DNA from: Paenibacillus qinlingensis
GTDB taxonomy: Bacteria > Bacillota > Bacilli > Paenibacillales > NBRC-103111
Direction: 5' to 3'
DNA length: 64,000 bases
NCBI RefSeq assembly: GCF_013204845.1
Contig: NZ_JABMKY010000001.1
Coordinates: 124,001-188,000, forward strand
Shown here: positions 1-9,160 of the stretch, piece by piece
How the letters are laid out: the number at the start of each line of letters is the position of its first letter
Numbering within the stretch: position 1 is the first letter of the stretch
The notes under the pieces: generated by a model
The model's database searches: none
Seen by the model: only the letters and a program-made list of their open reading frames with translations
Told to the model about the DNA's origin: nothing
Made by a program: the position numbers and the translations under genes

Positions 1-126
1 TTTCCGACTAATCTCTACTTGATCAATGTAGCCTTCTGTAAAATATGACCGTACAACATCGGCTGGAATCTCGGCTTGCTGCATCAAAAGCTCAAAGCGA
101 TTCCGTTTATCAGCCAAATTACTCAT
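1..126 (-). CDS. polC: DNA polymerase III PolC, N-terminal fragment
   Basis: Only the first 42 codons lie inside the window; the gene runs off the left edge. The reading frame opens with ATG at 126 and the peptide begins MSNLADKRNRFELLMQQAEI, which I recognise as the start of the Gram-positive replicative polymerase PolC (alpha subunit with built-in 3'-5' exonuclease). A purine-rich ribosome site (GGGGAGG) precedes the start. The position directly downstream of proS matches the rseP-proS-polC order of Bacillales. Catalytic regions are outside the window, so the call rests on the N-terminal sequence and synteny. Confidence 0.85.
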   Translation of the reverse strand, partial: MSNLADKRNRFELLMQQAEIPADVVRSYFTEGYIDQVEISRK

Positions 127-150
127 GAACAGCCTCCCCATAAAACATAC

Positions 151-185
151 CAAGGGCAATGGAGTTAGACCTCCATATGCCCTTG
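151..185 (-). terminator. Imperfect hairpin between proS and polC
   Basis: Arms CAAGGGCA...TGGAG and CTCCAT...TGCCCTTG form a stem with a small internal bulge. On the transcribed strand it is followed by a short T-run (TTTT) a few bases later. It sits just past the proS stop and before the polC ribosome site, so it may reduce rather than stop read-through into polC. Confidence 0.4.
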
Positions 186-192
186 ATTGTAA

Positions 193-1641
193 TTAATAGC
201 TTCGACCAAAGACAACTGTATGCTTGGCAGGATCGCCACACACAAGGCAAGTCGATTTGGTTTCGGATGGTGTGAACGGGATATTACGACTTGTTGCTCC
301 TGTTTCTTCCTTCACTTGCGTTTCACAAGCGTCAGATCCACACCAGCCAGCCAAGGCAAATCCACGTTTCGTCTCCAAGAATGTCTTAAACTCATCGATC
401 GTATCTACCGCAATGTAATGCTCATCACGGAATTGCTTCGCTTTATCATACATCTGCTGATGAATCTCAGCAAGTAAATTTTGAACTTCTTGCACAAAGT
501 CGGACTGTTGAACAATTTTCTTTTCCCCACTAACGCGTGAAACAAGAACAACTACGCCATTTTCCATGTCACGAGGACCTAACTCTACGCGAATAGGAAC
601 GCCGCGCATTTCGTACTCGTTAAATTTCCACCCTGGACTTTGATCAGCACGATCATCCACTTTAACGCGCACGCCAGCTTTCTTCAGATCCGCAAACAAC
701 TCGTCAACGCGTCCAATTACTTGCTCGCGCGTTTTTGGAGGTCCGATTGGAATCATGATGACTTGCGTAGGTGCAACCTTTGGTGGTAACACTAATCCGC
801 GATCATCACCGTGAACCATAATGAGGGCTCCAATTAAACGCGTACTAACTCCCCATGAAGTTGTATGTGCAAATTGGTGCTGATTCTCACGATCCAAGAA
901 TTTGATATCAAAAGCAACAGCGAATTTGGTTCCTAGGTAATGCGAAGTGCCAGCTTGAACGGCTTTACCGTCTTTCATCATTGCTTCAATAGAGAAAGTA
1001 TCAATCGCACCGGCGAATCTTTCAGATGGTGTTTTTTGACCTACGATAACTGGAATAGCAAGGAACTCTTCAGCAAATTGACGATAGACGTCAAGCATTT
1101 GCATCGTTTCGCGACGGGCATCCTGCTCATCTTCATGAGCGGTATGGCCTTCCTGCCATAAAAACTCAGTCGTACGAAGGAATGGCAACGTCCGTTTCTC
1201 CCAACGAACCACGTTCGCCCATTGGTTGATCAACAACGGAAGATCACGGTAGGAGTTAATCCACTCCGAATACATATGTCCAATCATTGTTTCGGATGTA
1301 GGACGGATAGCCAAACGCTCTTCTAGTTTCTCTCCCCCTGCCTCAGTGACCCACGGAAGTTCTGGATTAAAACCCTCGACATGTTCTTTTTCCTTTTGGA
1401 AAAAGCTTTCTGGGATAAACAACGGGAAGTAGGCATTGCGATGTCCCGTTTCTTTAAATTTACTATCCAACTCACGCTGAATATTTTCCCAAATTTCATA
1501 CCCGTCCGGTTTAAATACGATACACCCGCGAACAGGTGAGTAGCTCATTAGATCTGCTTTCTTAATAACATCTATGTACCAACGGGAGAAATCTTCTCCT
1601 TGCGGTGTAATTTCTTTAACAAACTGTTTCTCGTTTGACAT
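193..1641 (-). CDS. proS: Prolyl-tRNA synthetase, archaeal/eukaryotic-like short type
   Basis: Charges tRNA-Pro in the cytoplasm. The product is 482 residues from the ATG at 1641; a GTG four codons upstream would lie inside the GGGAGGG ribosome site, so I prefer the ATG. Class II synthetase motifs are visible: RWEKRTLPFLRTTEF near residue 140-155 (motif 2) and GDDRGLVLPP near 280 (motif 3), followed by an anticodon-binding domain. The C-terminal tail carries a zinc-type Cys set (C434, C439, C465, C468) and ends in Tyr. It lacks the large editing insertion of the roughly 565-residue bacterial type, so it belongs to the archaeal/eukaryotic-like class found in some bacteria. It lies 21 bases after rseP. 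Confidence 0.95.
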   Translation of the reverse strand: MSNEKQFVKEITPQGEDFSRWYIDVIKKADLMSYSPVRGCIVFKPDGYEIWENIQRELDSKFKETGHRNAYFPLFIPESFFQKEKEHVEGFNPELPWVTEAGGEKLEERLAIRPTSETMIGHMYSEWINSYRDLPLLINQWANVVRWEKRTLPFLRTTEFLWQEGHTAHEDEQDARRETMQMLDVYRQFAEEFLAIPVIVGQKTPSERFAGAIDTFSIEAMMKDGKAVQAGTSHYLGTKFAVAFDIKFLDRENQHQFAHTTSWGVSTRLIGALIMVHGDDRGLVLPPKVAPTQVIMIPIGPPKTREQVIGRVDELFADLKKAGVRVKVDDRADQSPGWKFNEYEMRGVPIRVELGPRDMENGVVVLVSRVSGEKKIVQQSDFVQEVQNLLAEIHQQMYDKAKQFRDEHYIAVDTIDEFKTFLETKRGFALAGWCGSDACETQVKEETGATSRNIPFTPSETKSTCLVCGDPAKHTVVFGRSY

Positions 1642-1662
1642 AAACCCTCCCACAGATTAGGA

Positions 1663-2922
1663 CTAACCCTTAATCAATCGTAAAATATCATTGTATGTAA
1701 CAGCTACCATCAACAGCATCAGTAGTGCAAAACCAACAAAATGAACCATACTCTCTCGGTTCGGGTCTATCGGTTTTCCTCTCAATGCTTCTAAGCCCAT
1801 GAAAAGCAGACGGCTTCCGTCTAGTGCAGGGATTGGCAATAAATTAAATATTCCAAGATACAAACTTAAAGTGGCAGCCCATGCAATTAAGGAGCTAAGT
1901 CCCATTTTGGCAAATTGAGCAGATACCTGTGCAGTCCGAACTGGTCCACCTAAATCATCGAGTTTAAACTGAAGCATAACAAGTTTTTGTAAGCCTGTTA
2001 CAATGCCAATCGTAGTACCAACGACTGAATCGTAGGTACCTGTGAAAACCTCACCAAAGGTAGCACTCCTACGATCTCCACTAATAACAACGCCAAGTTT
2101 ACCAGCTCCATCTTCCATTTCAGGTGTAACCTGAAGTGTAAGCGGATTACCAGCGCGGTCAATGACCCAAGTCATTGGTTTCCCTGCTGAAGATTGAATC
2201 GCCGTAACCATCTTCTCTCTATCATCACCAATTGGTTGCTTATCTATGGAAATGATAACGTCACCTTTATGCAATCCAGCTTTCTCACCCGCTTTACCGG
2301 CAAGAACGGAATCCAGCTTTACATTCGTGAACACACCAGACATTATCACCACAATGAAGAACAAGACAATGGCCAAGATAAAATTCATGACTGGACCCAT
2401 AACGATAGCAATGGCACGTTTCCCTACGGATTTTGAACCAAATTGACGATCATATGGAGCTATTTGCGTTTCTGTTCCCTTCGTGACCATCATGGCTTGC
2501 GGATCAATCGGATAAGTCACTTTCTCACCGTCGACATCAAGGGATATACGAAGTGCTCTCTCTAAATCAATTTGTTCCACGACACCCATGATGACGTTAG
2601 AACGACGATCTAATTGATCTAGATATAAAAATGTGACTTCATTTTGTTTATTTAATTTAATAGCAACCGTCTGCCCAGGATTAACTTGGACAATTTCCGG
2701 GTCTTCCCCTGCCATACGAACAAATCCACCAATCGGTAAAATCCGTAATGTATAACGGGTCTCCCCTTTTTTATATGAAAATATTTTGGGACCGAAGCCA
2801 ATCGCAAATTCACGAACTAAAATACCTGCACGTTTTGCAAAGTAAAAATGACCCCATTCATGAATCGTAACGAGAACGAAAAACAACAGAATTACCTTTA
2901 ACCCAACTTCAATAGCCGACAA
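1663..2922 (-). CDS. rseP: Site-2 intramembrane zinc metalloprotease RseP/RasP
   Basis: A membrane protease of 419 residues that in relatives cuts anti-sigma factors and leftover signal peptides within the membrane. The zinc motif HEWGH is at residues 21-25 in the first membrane segment. A PDZ domain spans roughly 195-270. The second catalytic motif, LLPIPALDG, is near residue 360-369 in a C-terminal membrane segment, where the Asp completes the zinc site. The start is TTG at 2922, nine bases after AAGGAGG; no better start exists close by. Length matches RasP of Bacillus subtilis. It is followed closely by proS. Confidence 0.95.
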   Translation of the reverse strand: MSAIEVGLKVILLFFVLVTIHEWGHFYFAKRAGILVREFAIGFGPKIFSYKKGETRYTLRILPIGGFVRMAGEDPEIVQVNPGQTVAIKLNKQNEVTFLYLDQLDRRSNVIMGVVEQIDLERALRISLDVDGEKVTYPIDPQAMMVTKGTETQIAPYDRQFGSKSVGKRAIAIVMGPVMNFILAIVLFFIVVIMSGVFTNVKLDSVLAGKAGEKAGLHKGDVIISIDKQPIGDDREKMVTAIQSSAGKPMTWVIDRAGNPLTLQVTPEMEDGAGKLGVVISGDRRSATFGEVFTGTYDSVVGTTIGIVTGLQKLVMLQFKLDDLGGPVRTAQVSAQFAKMGLSSLIAWAATLSLYLGIFNLLPIPALDGSRLLFMGLEALRGKPIDPNRESMVHFVGFALLMLLMVAVTYNDILRLIKG

Positions 2923-3195
2923 GTCGTATTTCCTCCTTCGGGTTTTCTTCAGAAAACTACCTTATGTAGCAATGACCCGGCGCTTTCGGTAAATGAGCCT
3001 ACCTTCTAAGCCTCTACTTCAGATCAGCTGTTCTTGTTCTTAGATTACCACTATTGAACGGCTGAATACAAGCTATGCCCATACAGGTCATTATACGAAC
3101 TAAGTGAAATATATAGACTTCGCTTTACAATCTCGGTGTCGGAAATTGAAAAGAAGAGCTGAGCCATGCAAGCTGACCTCATCTCTTCCTTACAT
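2923..3195 (-). other. Intergenic stretch between dxr and rseP
   Basis: This 273-base gap holds no convincing gene. A perfect TATAAT on the minus strand (3090-3095) has no good -35 partner. TTGTAT-N18-TAATCT reading towards rseP is a second weak promoter candidate. The only firm signal is the AAGGAGG ribosome site of rseP next to 2923. Confidence 0.4.
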
Positions 3196-4341
3196 CTAGA
3201 AACGGATAGACGCTGCAAACGATCTAGCCCATTGATCTTGTTCGTGAATAACCTCAATTGTAGGGTTAGCGTATGACTCATGTTTTTGCAGAGAAGCTTC
3301 GATAATATCCTCAATTTGTAGGAATGAAATATCACCTTTTAGGAAACGAGCCACCGCAATTTCATTAGCTGCATTATACACAGTAGGCGTAATTCCACTT
3401 TGTTTACCACTTTCAAACGCCATGCGCAGGCAAGGGAATCGTGTATAATCCATCTCACGGAAATGAAGTTTACCAATTGCTGCTAAATCTAATCGTGTTG
3501 TTGGTGTTGGATAGCGATCTGGATACGTTAACGCATACTGTATGGGAACCCTCATATCGGGATTACCTAACTGAGCGATGACACTATGATCAACAAACTC
3601 AACGAAAGAGTGAATGACACTTTCAGGATGAAGCAACACTTTAATATCCTCATATGCCAATCCAAAGAGCCAATGTGCTTCCATCACTTCGAGACCTTTA
3701 TTCACCATGGTTGCAGAGTCAATCGTGATTTTGGCCCCCATCGACCAATTCGGATGCTTAAGTGCATCTTCCACGGTAACACCTACTAGTTGTTCCCGAG
3801 TACGATCACGGAATGAACCACCTGAAGCCGTAATCGTGATCTGGGCAATTTGAGACCGCTTCTCACCATTTAAACATTGAAAAATCGCAGAATGCTCGCT
3901 ATCAATAGGTAATAAGGCAACACCTTTACGCGTTACAGCTTCAGTTACAATGTGACCTGCACTCACCAAGGTTTCCTTGTTGGCTAGTCCAATATCTTTA
4001 CCTGCTTCAATCGCGGCTAAAGTGGGTATTAATCCTTGGCTCCCAACTAATGCACTTACAAGCAAATCCGCTTCTGTAGCAGCAGCGACCTCCAACAATC
4101 CAGCTTCACCATAAAGCACTTTAATATTTGATGGAATTTGACTAGCAACAGTTTCAGCTAGTTCCTTCGTAGCAACAGAAACGAGCTTAGGTCGGAATTG
4201 ATTAGCCTGCTCAATGACAAGATCACTGTTATACCCTGCAGATATCGCCTCAACCTGAAACTTTTCTGGCGAATGCTGTACAAGATCCAATGTTTGAGTA
4301 CCAATGGATCCTGTCGATCCCAAGATAGCAATTTTCTTCAT
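3196..4341 (-). CDS. dxr: 1-deoxy-D-xylulose 5-phosphate reductoisomerase
   Basis: Converts DXP to 2-C-methylerythritol 4-phosphate with NADPH, the committed step of the non-mevalonate isoprenoid pathway. The 381-residue protein opens with the NADPH-binding loop GSTGSIGTQTL. It carries the metal and substrate motif PIDSEHSAIFQCL (Asp and Glu ligands) and the conserved SMGAKITIDSATMVNKGLE segment. Length is typical of the family. It sits between cdsA and rseP, so isoprenoid precursor supply, undecaprenyl diphosphate synthesis (uppS) and phospholipid precursor synthesis (cdsA) are clustered. Start ATG at 4341, with a weak GCGGGG ribosome site. Confidence 0.97.
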   Translation of the reverse strand: MKKIAILGSTGSIGTQTLDLVQHSPEKFQVEAISAGYNSDLVIEQANQFRPKLVSVATKELAETVASQIPSNIKVLYGEAGLLEVAAATEADLLVSALVGSQGLIPTLAAIEAGKDIGLANKETLVSAGHIVTEAVTRKGVALLPIDSEHSAIFQCLNGEKRSQIAQITITASGGSFRDRTREQLVGVTVEDALKHPNWSMGAKITIDSATMVNKGLEVMEAHWLFGLAYEDIKVLLHPESVIHSFVEFVDHSVIAQLGNPDMRVPIQYALTYPDRYPTPTTRLDLAAIGKLHFREMDYTRFPCLRMAFESGKQSGITPTVYNAANEIAVARFLKGDISFLQIEDIIEASLQKHESYANPTIEVIHEQDQWARSFAASIRF

Positions 4342-4364
4342 ATGTTCAACCCCGCTTATGAGAA

Positions 4365-5159
4365 TTAGTTAGGAATTAAATTGAGCAGATAGATAAAGGG
4401 GAAAACAATTAACCAACTATCCATCCGATCGAGTACGCCACCATGACCTGGCAACAAAGTTCCCGTGTCTTTAATTCCTTTAACACGCTTATAAGCGGAT
4501 TGAATTAAATCACCAATTTGTCCTACTACTGCAATAACAAATCCTAATAAGAGTGATTTCCCTACACTTAAGAGATCGGGTGCGTACAAGGCAAAACATA
4601 CTGCTAATATCATTGCAATAACTACTCCACCAAGTGCTCCTTCAATCGACTTTTTAGGGCTAATTTGTGGCCATAGGGGGTGCTTACCTAACTTCGAACC
4701 GACAAAATATGCACCTGCATCCGATGCCCATATACAAACAAACACCATGATCGTCCAAAACAACCCATTATCCGCCAAACGAGCCTCGATCATATAGTTG
4801 AAACCAAATCCAATATAAACGACACCTAGTAAAATCACAGATACTTGGTCAATCGTTATTTTATTCTTGGAAGCAACTGTAATGAAAAGCAGTACAAACA
4901 TAGCCAACCAAATAACAGCTGTAAAAGAGAATGTCCACGTTATACCTAACAACCCCCATGGAATTGTCAGACATAAAAGTGCTAGAAGTCCTGCAACAGC
5001 TGTGAGTTTAAATGGCATATACCCATTCATTTGTAAGTACTCGCGATAACCAATAATAGAAACGAGTACGATTAAGCCTGCATACCACAAATCGCCAAGG
5101 ACTAGAAGAGTAATAAATGCAAGACCGGCAATAACGCCTGTTATGATCCTTTGTTTCAA
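4365..5159 (-). CDS. cdsA: Phosphatidate cytidylyltransferase (CDP-diglyceride synthase)
   Basis: Makes CDP-diacylglycerol from phosphatidic acid and CTP, feeding membrane phospholipid synthesis. The protein has 264 residues with about eight hydrophobic segments. The family signature is near the C-terminus (residues about 221-248): S-x-x-K-R ... K-D-T-G ... GHGGVLDRMDS. The start is TTG at 5159, with GGGGGA seven to nine bases upstream. It lies between uppS and dxr, as in other Bacillales. Confidence 0.96.
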   Translation of the reverse strand: MKQRIITGVIAGLAFITLLVLGDLWYAGLIVLVSIIGYREYLQMNGYMPFKLTAVAGLLALLCLTIPWGLLGITWTFSFTAVIWLAMFVLLFITVASKNKITIDQVSVILLGVVYIGFGFNYMIEARLADNGLFWTIMVFVCIWASDAGAYFVGSKLGKHPLWPQISPKKSIEGALGGVVIAMILAVCFALYAPDLLSVGKSLLLGFVIAVVGQIGDLIQSAYKRVKGIKDTGTLLPGHGGVLDRMDSWLIVFPFIYLLNLIPN

Positions 5160-5233
5160 GTTGAATCCCCCTAGATGAACAACGTTTATCTCTAAGACAT
5201 CCTTTTAGTGAAAAACGATTACACAATCAGATG

Positions 5234-6007
5234 TTAAATACCACCGTATCTTCTGGCGCGGCGCTGATATTCAGCAATGGCTTGCATAAATAAGTCCTCT
5301 GTGAATTCTGGCCAATAGGCATCTGTGAACCATAATTCCGAATATGCTAGTTGCCATAGTAAAAAGTTGCTCAATCGCAATTCTCCACTCGTACGAATCA
5401 ACAAATCGGGATCAGGCAAATCTGACGTTAACATATAGGATGAAAAGAGTGATTCATTCAACTCATCCGGGTTCAAGTTTCCGTTTTGCAGATCCTTCAT
5501 CATATCCTGGACACCTGCAATGATTTCCTTACGTCCGCCATAATTTAAAGCAAAATTCAAAATAAGACCCGTGTTATCTTTTGTTCGCTCGATCGCACCT
5601 TCTATAGCTTTCAGCGTATAGTCAGGTAGACCATCTTTCCAACCGGTCATTCGAATACGCACATTGTTCTGAATTAATTCTTCAATTTCCAAAGGAAAAA
5701 ACTCTTGAGGAAGCTTCATTAGAAACTCAACTTCTTCTTTGGGGCGTTTCCAATTTTCAGTTGAAAAAGCATACATAGTTAGTACTTTGACTCCAATATC
5801 ATTGGCTGCCATTGTAATCTTCTTTACATTTTTCATACCAGAGTGATGACCAGCTACACGAGGCAAGCCTCTTTGTTTGGCCCATCGACCATTTCCATCC
5901 ATAATTATCGCAACGTGCGCAGGTACTTTGTCCAGCTCTATATCAGCTGCTGATGTATTCACAGGCTTACGTGTTGGATTTAACCATTTCTTAAATAGCT
6001 TGAGCAC
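5234..6007 (-). CDS. uppS: Undecaprenyl diphosphate synthase (cis-prenyltransferase)
   Basis: Builds the C55 lipid carrier used for peptidoglycan and teichoic acid by adding isopentenyl units to farnesyl diphosphate. The diphosphate-binding motif IIMDGNGRWAK carries the catalytic Asp at residue 37, and the conserved RTSGELRLSNFLLWQ segment lies towards the C-terminus. I start it at GTG 6007 (257 residues), which sits six bases after GGGAGGA; a TTG five codons upstream would fall inside that ribosome site. It is separated from frr by an intrinsic terminator. Confidence 0.96.
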   Translation of the reverse strand: MLKLFKKWLNPTRKPVNTSAADIELDKVPAHVAIIMDGNGRWAKQRGLPRVAGHHSGMKNVKKITMAANDIGVKVLTMYAFSTENWKRPKEEVEFLMKLPQEFFPLEIEELIQNNVRIRMTGWKDGLPDYTLKAIEGAIERTKDNTGLILNFALNYGGRKEIIAGVQDMMKDLQNGNLNPDELNESLFSSYMLTSDLPDPDLLIRTSGELRLSNFLLWQLAYSELWFTDAYWPEFTEDLFMQAIAEYQRRARRYGGI

Positions 6008-6035
6008 AGTTGTTCCTCCCAACTAGGGAAAGATG

Positions 6036-6066
6036 AAAAACCCCCAGCAAATGAATACCCGGGGGC
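6036..6066 (-). terminator. Intrinsic terminator after frr
   Basis: On the transcribed strand, CCCCCGG and CTGGGGG form a seven-pair stem with one G-U pair, followed at once by TTTTT. It begins within about ten bases of the frr stop codon and lies just upstream of the uppS ribosome site, so uppS needs read-through or a promoter I cannot see. Confidence 0.8.
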
Positions 6067-6075
6067 ATATCTATC

Positions 6076-6630
6076 TTATACTTCCATGATTTCTTTTTCT
6101 TTAGCAGCCAAAACTTTCTCAACTTCAGCTACGAATTTATCAGTAAATTTCTGAATGTCCTCTTGATGCTTACGGGACTCATCCTCAGAAATTCCTGCTT
6201 TCTCAAGCTTTTTAATTTCGTCATTCGCATCACGGCGAATATTACGAATCGCAATTTTGGCTTCTTCGCCAAATTTCTTCGTCATTTTCACCAAGTCACT
6301 ACGACGCTCTTCTGTTAATGCAGGAATAACGATACGAATAACGATTCCGTCATTCGATGGTGTTAAGCCTAAATCGGACTTCATAATCGCCTTCTCAATA
6401 GAAGACATAGAGCTCTTATCCCATGGTTGAATGAGAAGAGTACGTGAATCTGGTGTTGTCAAATTAGCTAATTGATTAACAGGCGTCATTGCGCCATAGT
6501 ATTCCACTTGAATACGATCTAATAACGATGGCGTTGCACGACCCGCACGAAGAGAAGTCAAATCTCTTCTTAGAGCTCCAATTGCTTTATCCATCCGATC
6601 TTCTGCGTTCTTCTTCACTGATTGAGGCAT
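6076..6630 (-). CDS. frr: Ribosome recycling factor
   Basis: Splits the post-termination ribosome together with EF-G so that subunits can be reused. The 184-residue length is exactly that of the family, and conserved stretches are visible: [14 protein letters not shown], the beta-rich domain around residues 40-100, and a long C-terminal helix ([12 protein letters not shown] ... [10 protein letters not shown]). Start ATG at 6630, three bases after the pyrH stop, so its ribosome site lies inside pyrH and translation is probably coupled. An intrinsic terminator follows. Confidence 0.98.
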   Translation of the reverse strand: MPQSVKKNAEDRMDKAIGALRRDLTSLRAGRATPSLLDRIQVEYYGAMTPVNQLANLTTPDSRTLLIQPWDKSSMSSIEKAIMKSDLGLTPSNDGIVIRIVIPALTEERRSDLVKMTKKFGEEAKIAIRNIRRDANDEIKKLEKAGISEDESRKHQEDIQKFTDKFVAEVEKVLAAKEKEIMEV

Positions 6631-6633
6631 GGT

Positions 6634-7404
<771 letters not shown>

Positions 7405-7406
7405 CT

Positions 7407-7441
7407 AAAAAAGAAGGAACACCAAGTGTTCCATCTTTTTT
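7407..7441. terminator. Intrinsic terminator between tsf and pyrH
   Basis: GGAACAC and GTGTTCC form a perfect seven-pair stem with a three-base loop, flanked by A-run and T-run that extend the stem and give a U-tail in both directions. It lies between the tsf stop and the pyrH ribosome site. The downstream genes have no obvious promoter, so partial termination is likely. Confidence 0.8.
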
Positions 7442-7450
7442 GAATGCCTA

Positions 7451-8101
7451 TTATAGTTTAACTTGGGACATAACTTCTTCCGCAAAGTTTTCTTGTTTTT
7501 TCTCAAGACCTTCACCAAGTCCGAAACGAACGAAACGACGAATGGTGATGTTCTCCCCGATTGCAGCGACTTTCTCGTTCAACAATTGGTCGATTGTTTT
7601 GTCTGGATCTTTAACGAATGCTTGCTCCATTAAACAGAACTCTTCGTAGTATTTACCAATACGGCCTTCAACCATTTTGTCGATGATTTTCTCTGGTTTA
7701 CCTTCGTTCAAAGCTTGGTTACGAAGAATTTCTTTTTCTTTTTCCAAAGCTTCTGTTGGTACTTCTTCACGACGAACATACGATGGGTTTGCTGCTGCGA
7801 TGTGCATAGCAATGTCTCTACAAAACGTTCTGAATTGCTCTGTTTTACCAACGAAGTCAGTCTCACAGTTGATCTCAACAAGAACGCCTACTTTACCACC
7901 AGCGTGAATGTAGGATTCTACAGCGCCTTCTGTAGCAATACGTCCAGCTTTGTTAGCTGCTGCAGAAAGACCTTTCTCACGAAGAAGTTCGCCTGCTTTA
8001 GTGATATCGCCGTTTGCTTCTTCAAGTGCTTTCTTGCAATCTAACATCCCTGCACCTGTTTTTTCACGTAACTCTTTTACTTGTGCTGCTGTAACTGCCA
8101 T
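7451..8101 (-). CDS. tsf: Translation elongation factor Ts, short form
   Basis: Nucleotide exchange factor for EF-Tu. The protein has 216 residues, against about 290 in Bacillus subtilis. The UBA-like N-terminal domain ([22 protein letters not shown]) and the core with [11 protein letters not shown] are intact, and one core subdomain appears reduced, as is known for several Gram-positive and other bacterial EF-Ts. Start ATG at 8101 with AGGAGG about ten bases upstream. It follows rpsB, from which it is separated by a strong terminator hairpin. Confidence 0.97.
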   Translation of the reverse strand: MAVTAAQVKELREKTGAGMLDCKKALEEANGDITKAGELLREKGLSAAANKAGRIATEGAVESYIHAGGKVGVLVEINCETDFVGKTEQFRTFCRDIAMHIAAANPSYVRREEVPTEALEKEKEILRNQALNEGKPEKIIDKMVEGRIGKYYEEFCLMEQAFVKDPDKTIDQLLNEKVAAIGENITIRRFVRFGLGEGLEKKQENFAEEVMSQVKL

Positions 8102-8157
8102 TAGAAGAAACCTCCTGTTAAATGTTATTGTTTATATGTAACACTAGTTTATTCTTT

Positions 8158-8203
8158 AAAAAAAGGGTGGTGACAGGCTGTTACACCTTCCAACCACCCT
8201 TTT
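8158..8203 (-). terminator. Intrinsic terminator/attenuator between rpsB and tsf
   Basis: AAAAGGGTGGT and ACCACCCTTTT are perfect 11-base complements around an internal loop, and the 3' arm runs into a T7 tract on the transcribed strand. Its position between two co-transcribed translation genes suggests it lowers tsf transcription relative to rpsB. Confidence 0.85.
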
Positions 8204-8217
8204 CACATTGCTATAAT

Positions 8218-8916
8218 TTAAGCTGTTGTTTGCTCGCCTTGGTGTGCTTCGATAACTGCATCAGCAATTTTCGCTGTTAACAATTTAACTGCGCGAATCG
8301 CATCATCGTTACCAGGAATCACATAATCAATCTCGTCTGGATCGCAGTTTGTATCAACGATACCAACGATTGGGATACCCAATTTACGAGCTTCTGCTAC
8401 AGCAATACGCTCTTTGCGAGGATCGATAATGAAAAGTGCACTTGGCAAACCTTTCATGTTCTTGATTCCGCCTAGGAATTTCTCAAGACGCTCTTTTTCT
8501 TTGCGAAGAATGATAACTTCTTTCTTAGGAAGAACTTCGAAAGTGCCGTCCTCTTCCCATCTTTCAAGAGTTTTCAAGCGATCGATACGTTTTTGAATGG
8601 TTTGGAAGTTAGTCAATGTACCACCCAACCAACGTTGGTTGATGAAGTACATGCCACAACGTTCTGCTTCTTCAGCAACTGAATCTTGGGCTTGTTTTTT
8701 AGTTCCTACGAAAAGGATTGTACCATTGTCTTCGGATACGGATTTAACAAAGTTGTAAGCTTCCTCAACTTTTTTAACCGTTTTTTGAAGATCGATGATG
8801 TAAATACCGTTTCTTTCAGTAAAGATATACTTGTCCATTTTCGGGTTCCAACGACGTGTTTGGTGACCGAAATGTACGCCAGCTTCTAAAAGCTGTTTCA
8901 TGGAGATAACTGCCAT
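8218..8916 (-). CDS. rpsB: 30S ribosomal protein S2
   Basis: Component of the small ribosomal subunit on its solvent side. The sequence starts [20 protein letters not shown], the typical S2 opening, and has the conserved [15 protein letters not shown] and [13 protein letters not shown] segments. I begin at ATG 8916 (232 residues), eight bases after AGGAGG; the in-frame TTG two codons earlier lies too near that site. A near-consensus promoter and a folded leader lie upstream. Confidence 0.98.
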   Translation of the reverse strand: MAVISMKQLLEAGVHFGHQTRRWNPKMDKYIFTERNGIYIIDLQKTVKKVEEAYNFVKSVSEDNGTILFVGTKKQAQDSVAEEAERCGMYFINQRWLGGTLTNFQTIQKRIDRLKTLERWEEDGTFEVLPKKEVIILRKEKERLEKFLGGIKNMKGLPSALFIIDPRKERIAVAEARKLGIPIVGIVDTNCDPDEIDYVIPGNDDAIRAVKLLTAKIADAVIEAHQGEQTTA

Positions 8917-8954
8917 CCCCAATCCCTCCTCTAAATGGTTTATTTGGTATCCGC

Positions 8955-9016
8955 CGCCCCTCGCATCTTTGCATAAAACCTACCGAAGTAAGCACCATTA
9001 TGCAAATTGACGGGCG
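8955..9016 (-). promoter_or_regulatory. Candidate structured 5' leader of rpsB
   Basis: On the transcribed strand three nested pairings are visible: an outer CGCCC/GGGCG stem (9016-9012 with 8959-8955), an inner nine-base TTTGCATAA/TTATGCAAA stem (9006-8998 with 8976-8968), and an apical CTTAC/GTAGG stem closed by a TTCG tetraloop with C-G closing pair (8992-8979). It lies between the promoter and the ribosome site, so it could be an autoregulatory S2-binding leader. The fold is read by eye; the regulatory role is inferred. Confidence 0.5.
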
Positions 9017-9038
9017 TGAGTTTTTAACACCGTGAATA

Positions 9039-9067
9039 AATATACCACAACTGAAAACAAGGTGCAA
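9039..9067 (-). promoter_or_regulatory. Sigma-A promoter of rpsB
   Basis: TTGCAC (-35, 9067-9062) and TATATT (-10, 9044-9039) are separated by exactly 17 bases on the minus strand, about 120 bases upstream of rpsB. This is the strongest promoter in the left third of the window. Confidence 0.8.
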
Positions 9068-9124
9068 CCTTTTATCCTGAAAGTCATTCTTCCCTTGAAT
9101 TGGATAGTTTATGTAGAAACAAAC

Positions 9125-9153
9125 AAAAAAGATCTCAAAAAGAAGATCCTTTT
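9125..9153. terminator. Terminator at the end of the fla/che operon
   Basis: GATCT and AGATC arms are framed by A- and T-runs on both sides, giving a short AT-extended hairpin with a T6 tail on the minus strand. It lies directly after the stop of the last gene before the rpsB promoter. Confidence 0.6.
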
Positions 9154-9160
9154 AACAAAC

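Noticed and set aside
3051..3335. 94-codon minus-strand frame overlapping the end of dxr
   Set aside because: It uses a different frame through the last 140 bases of dxr and has no ribosome site; the peptide resembles nothing.
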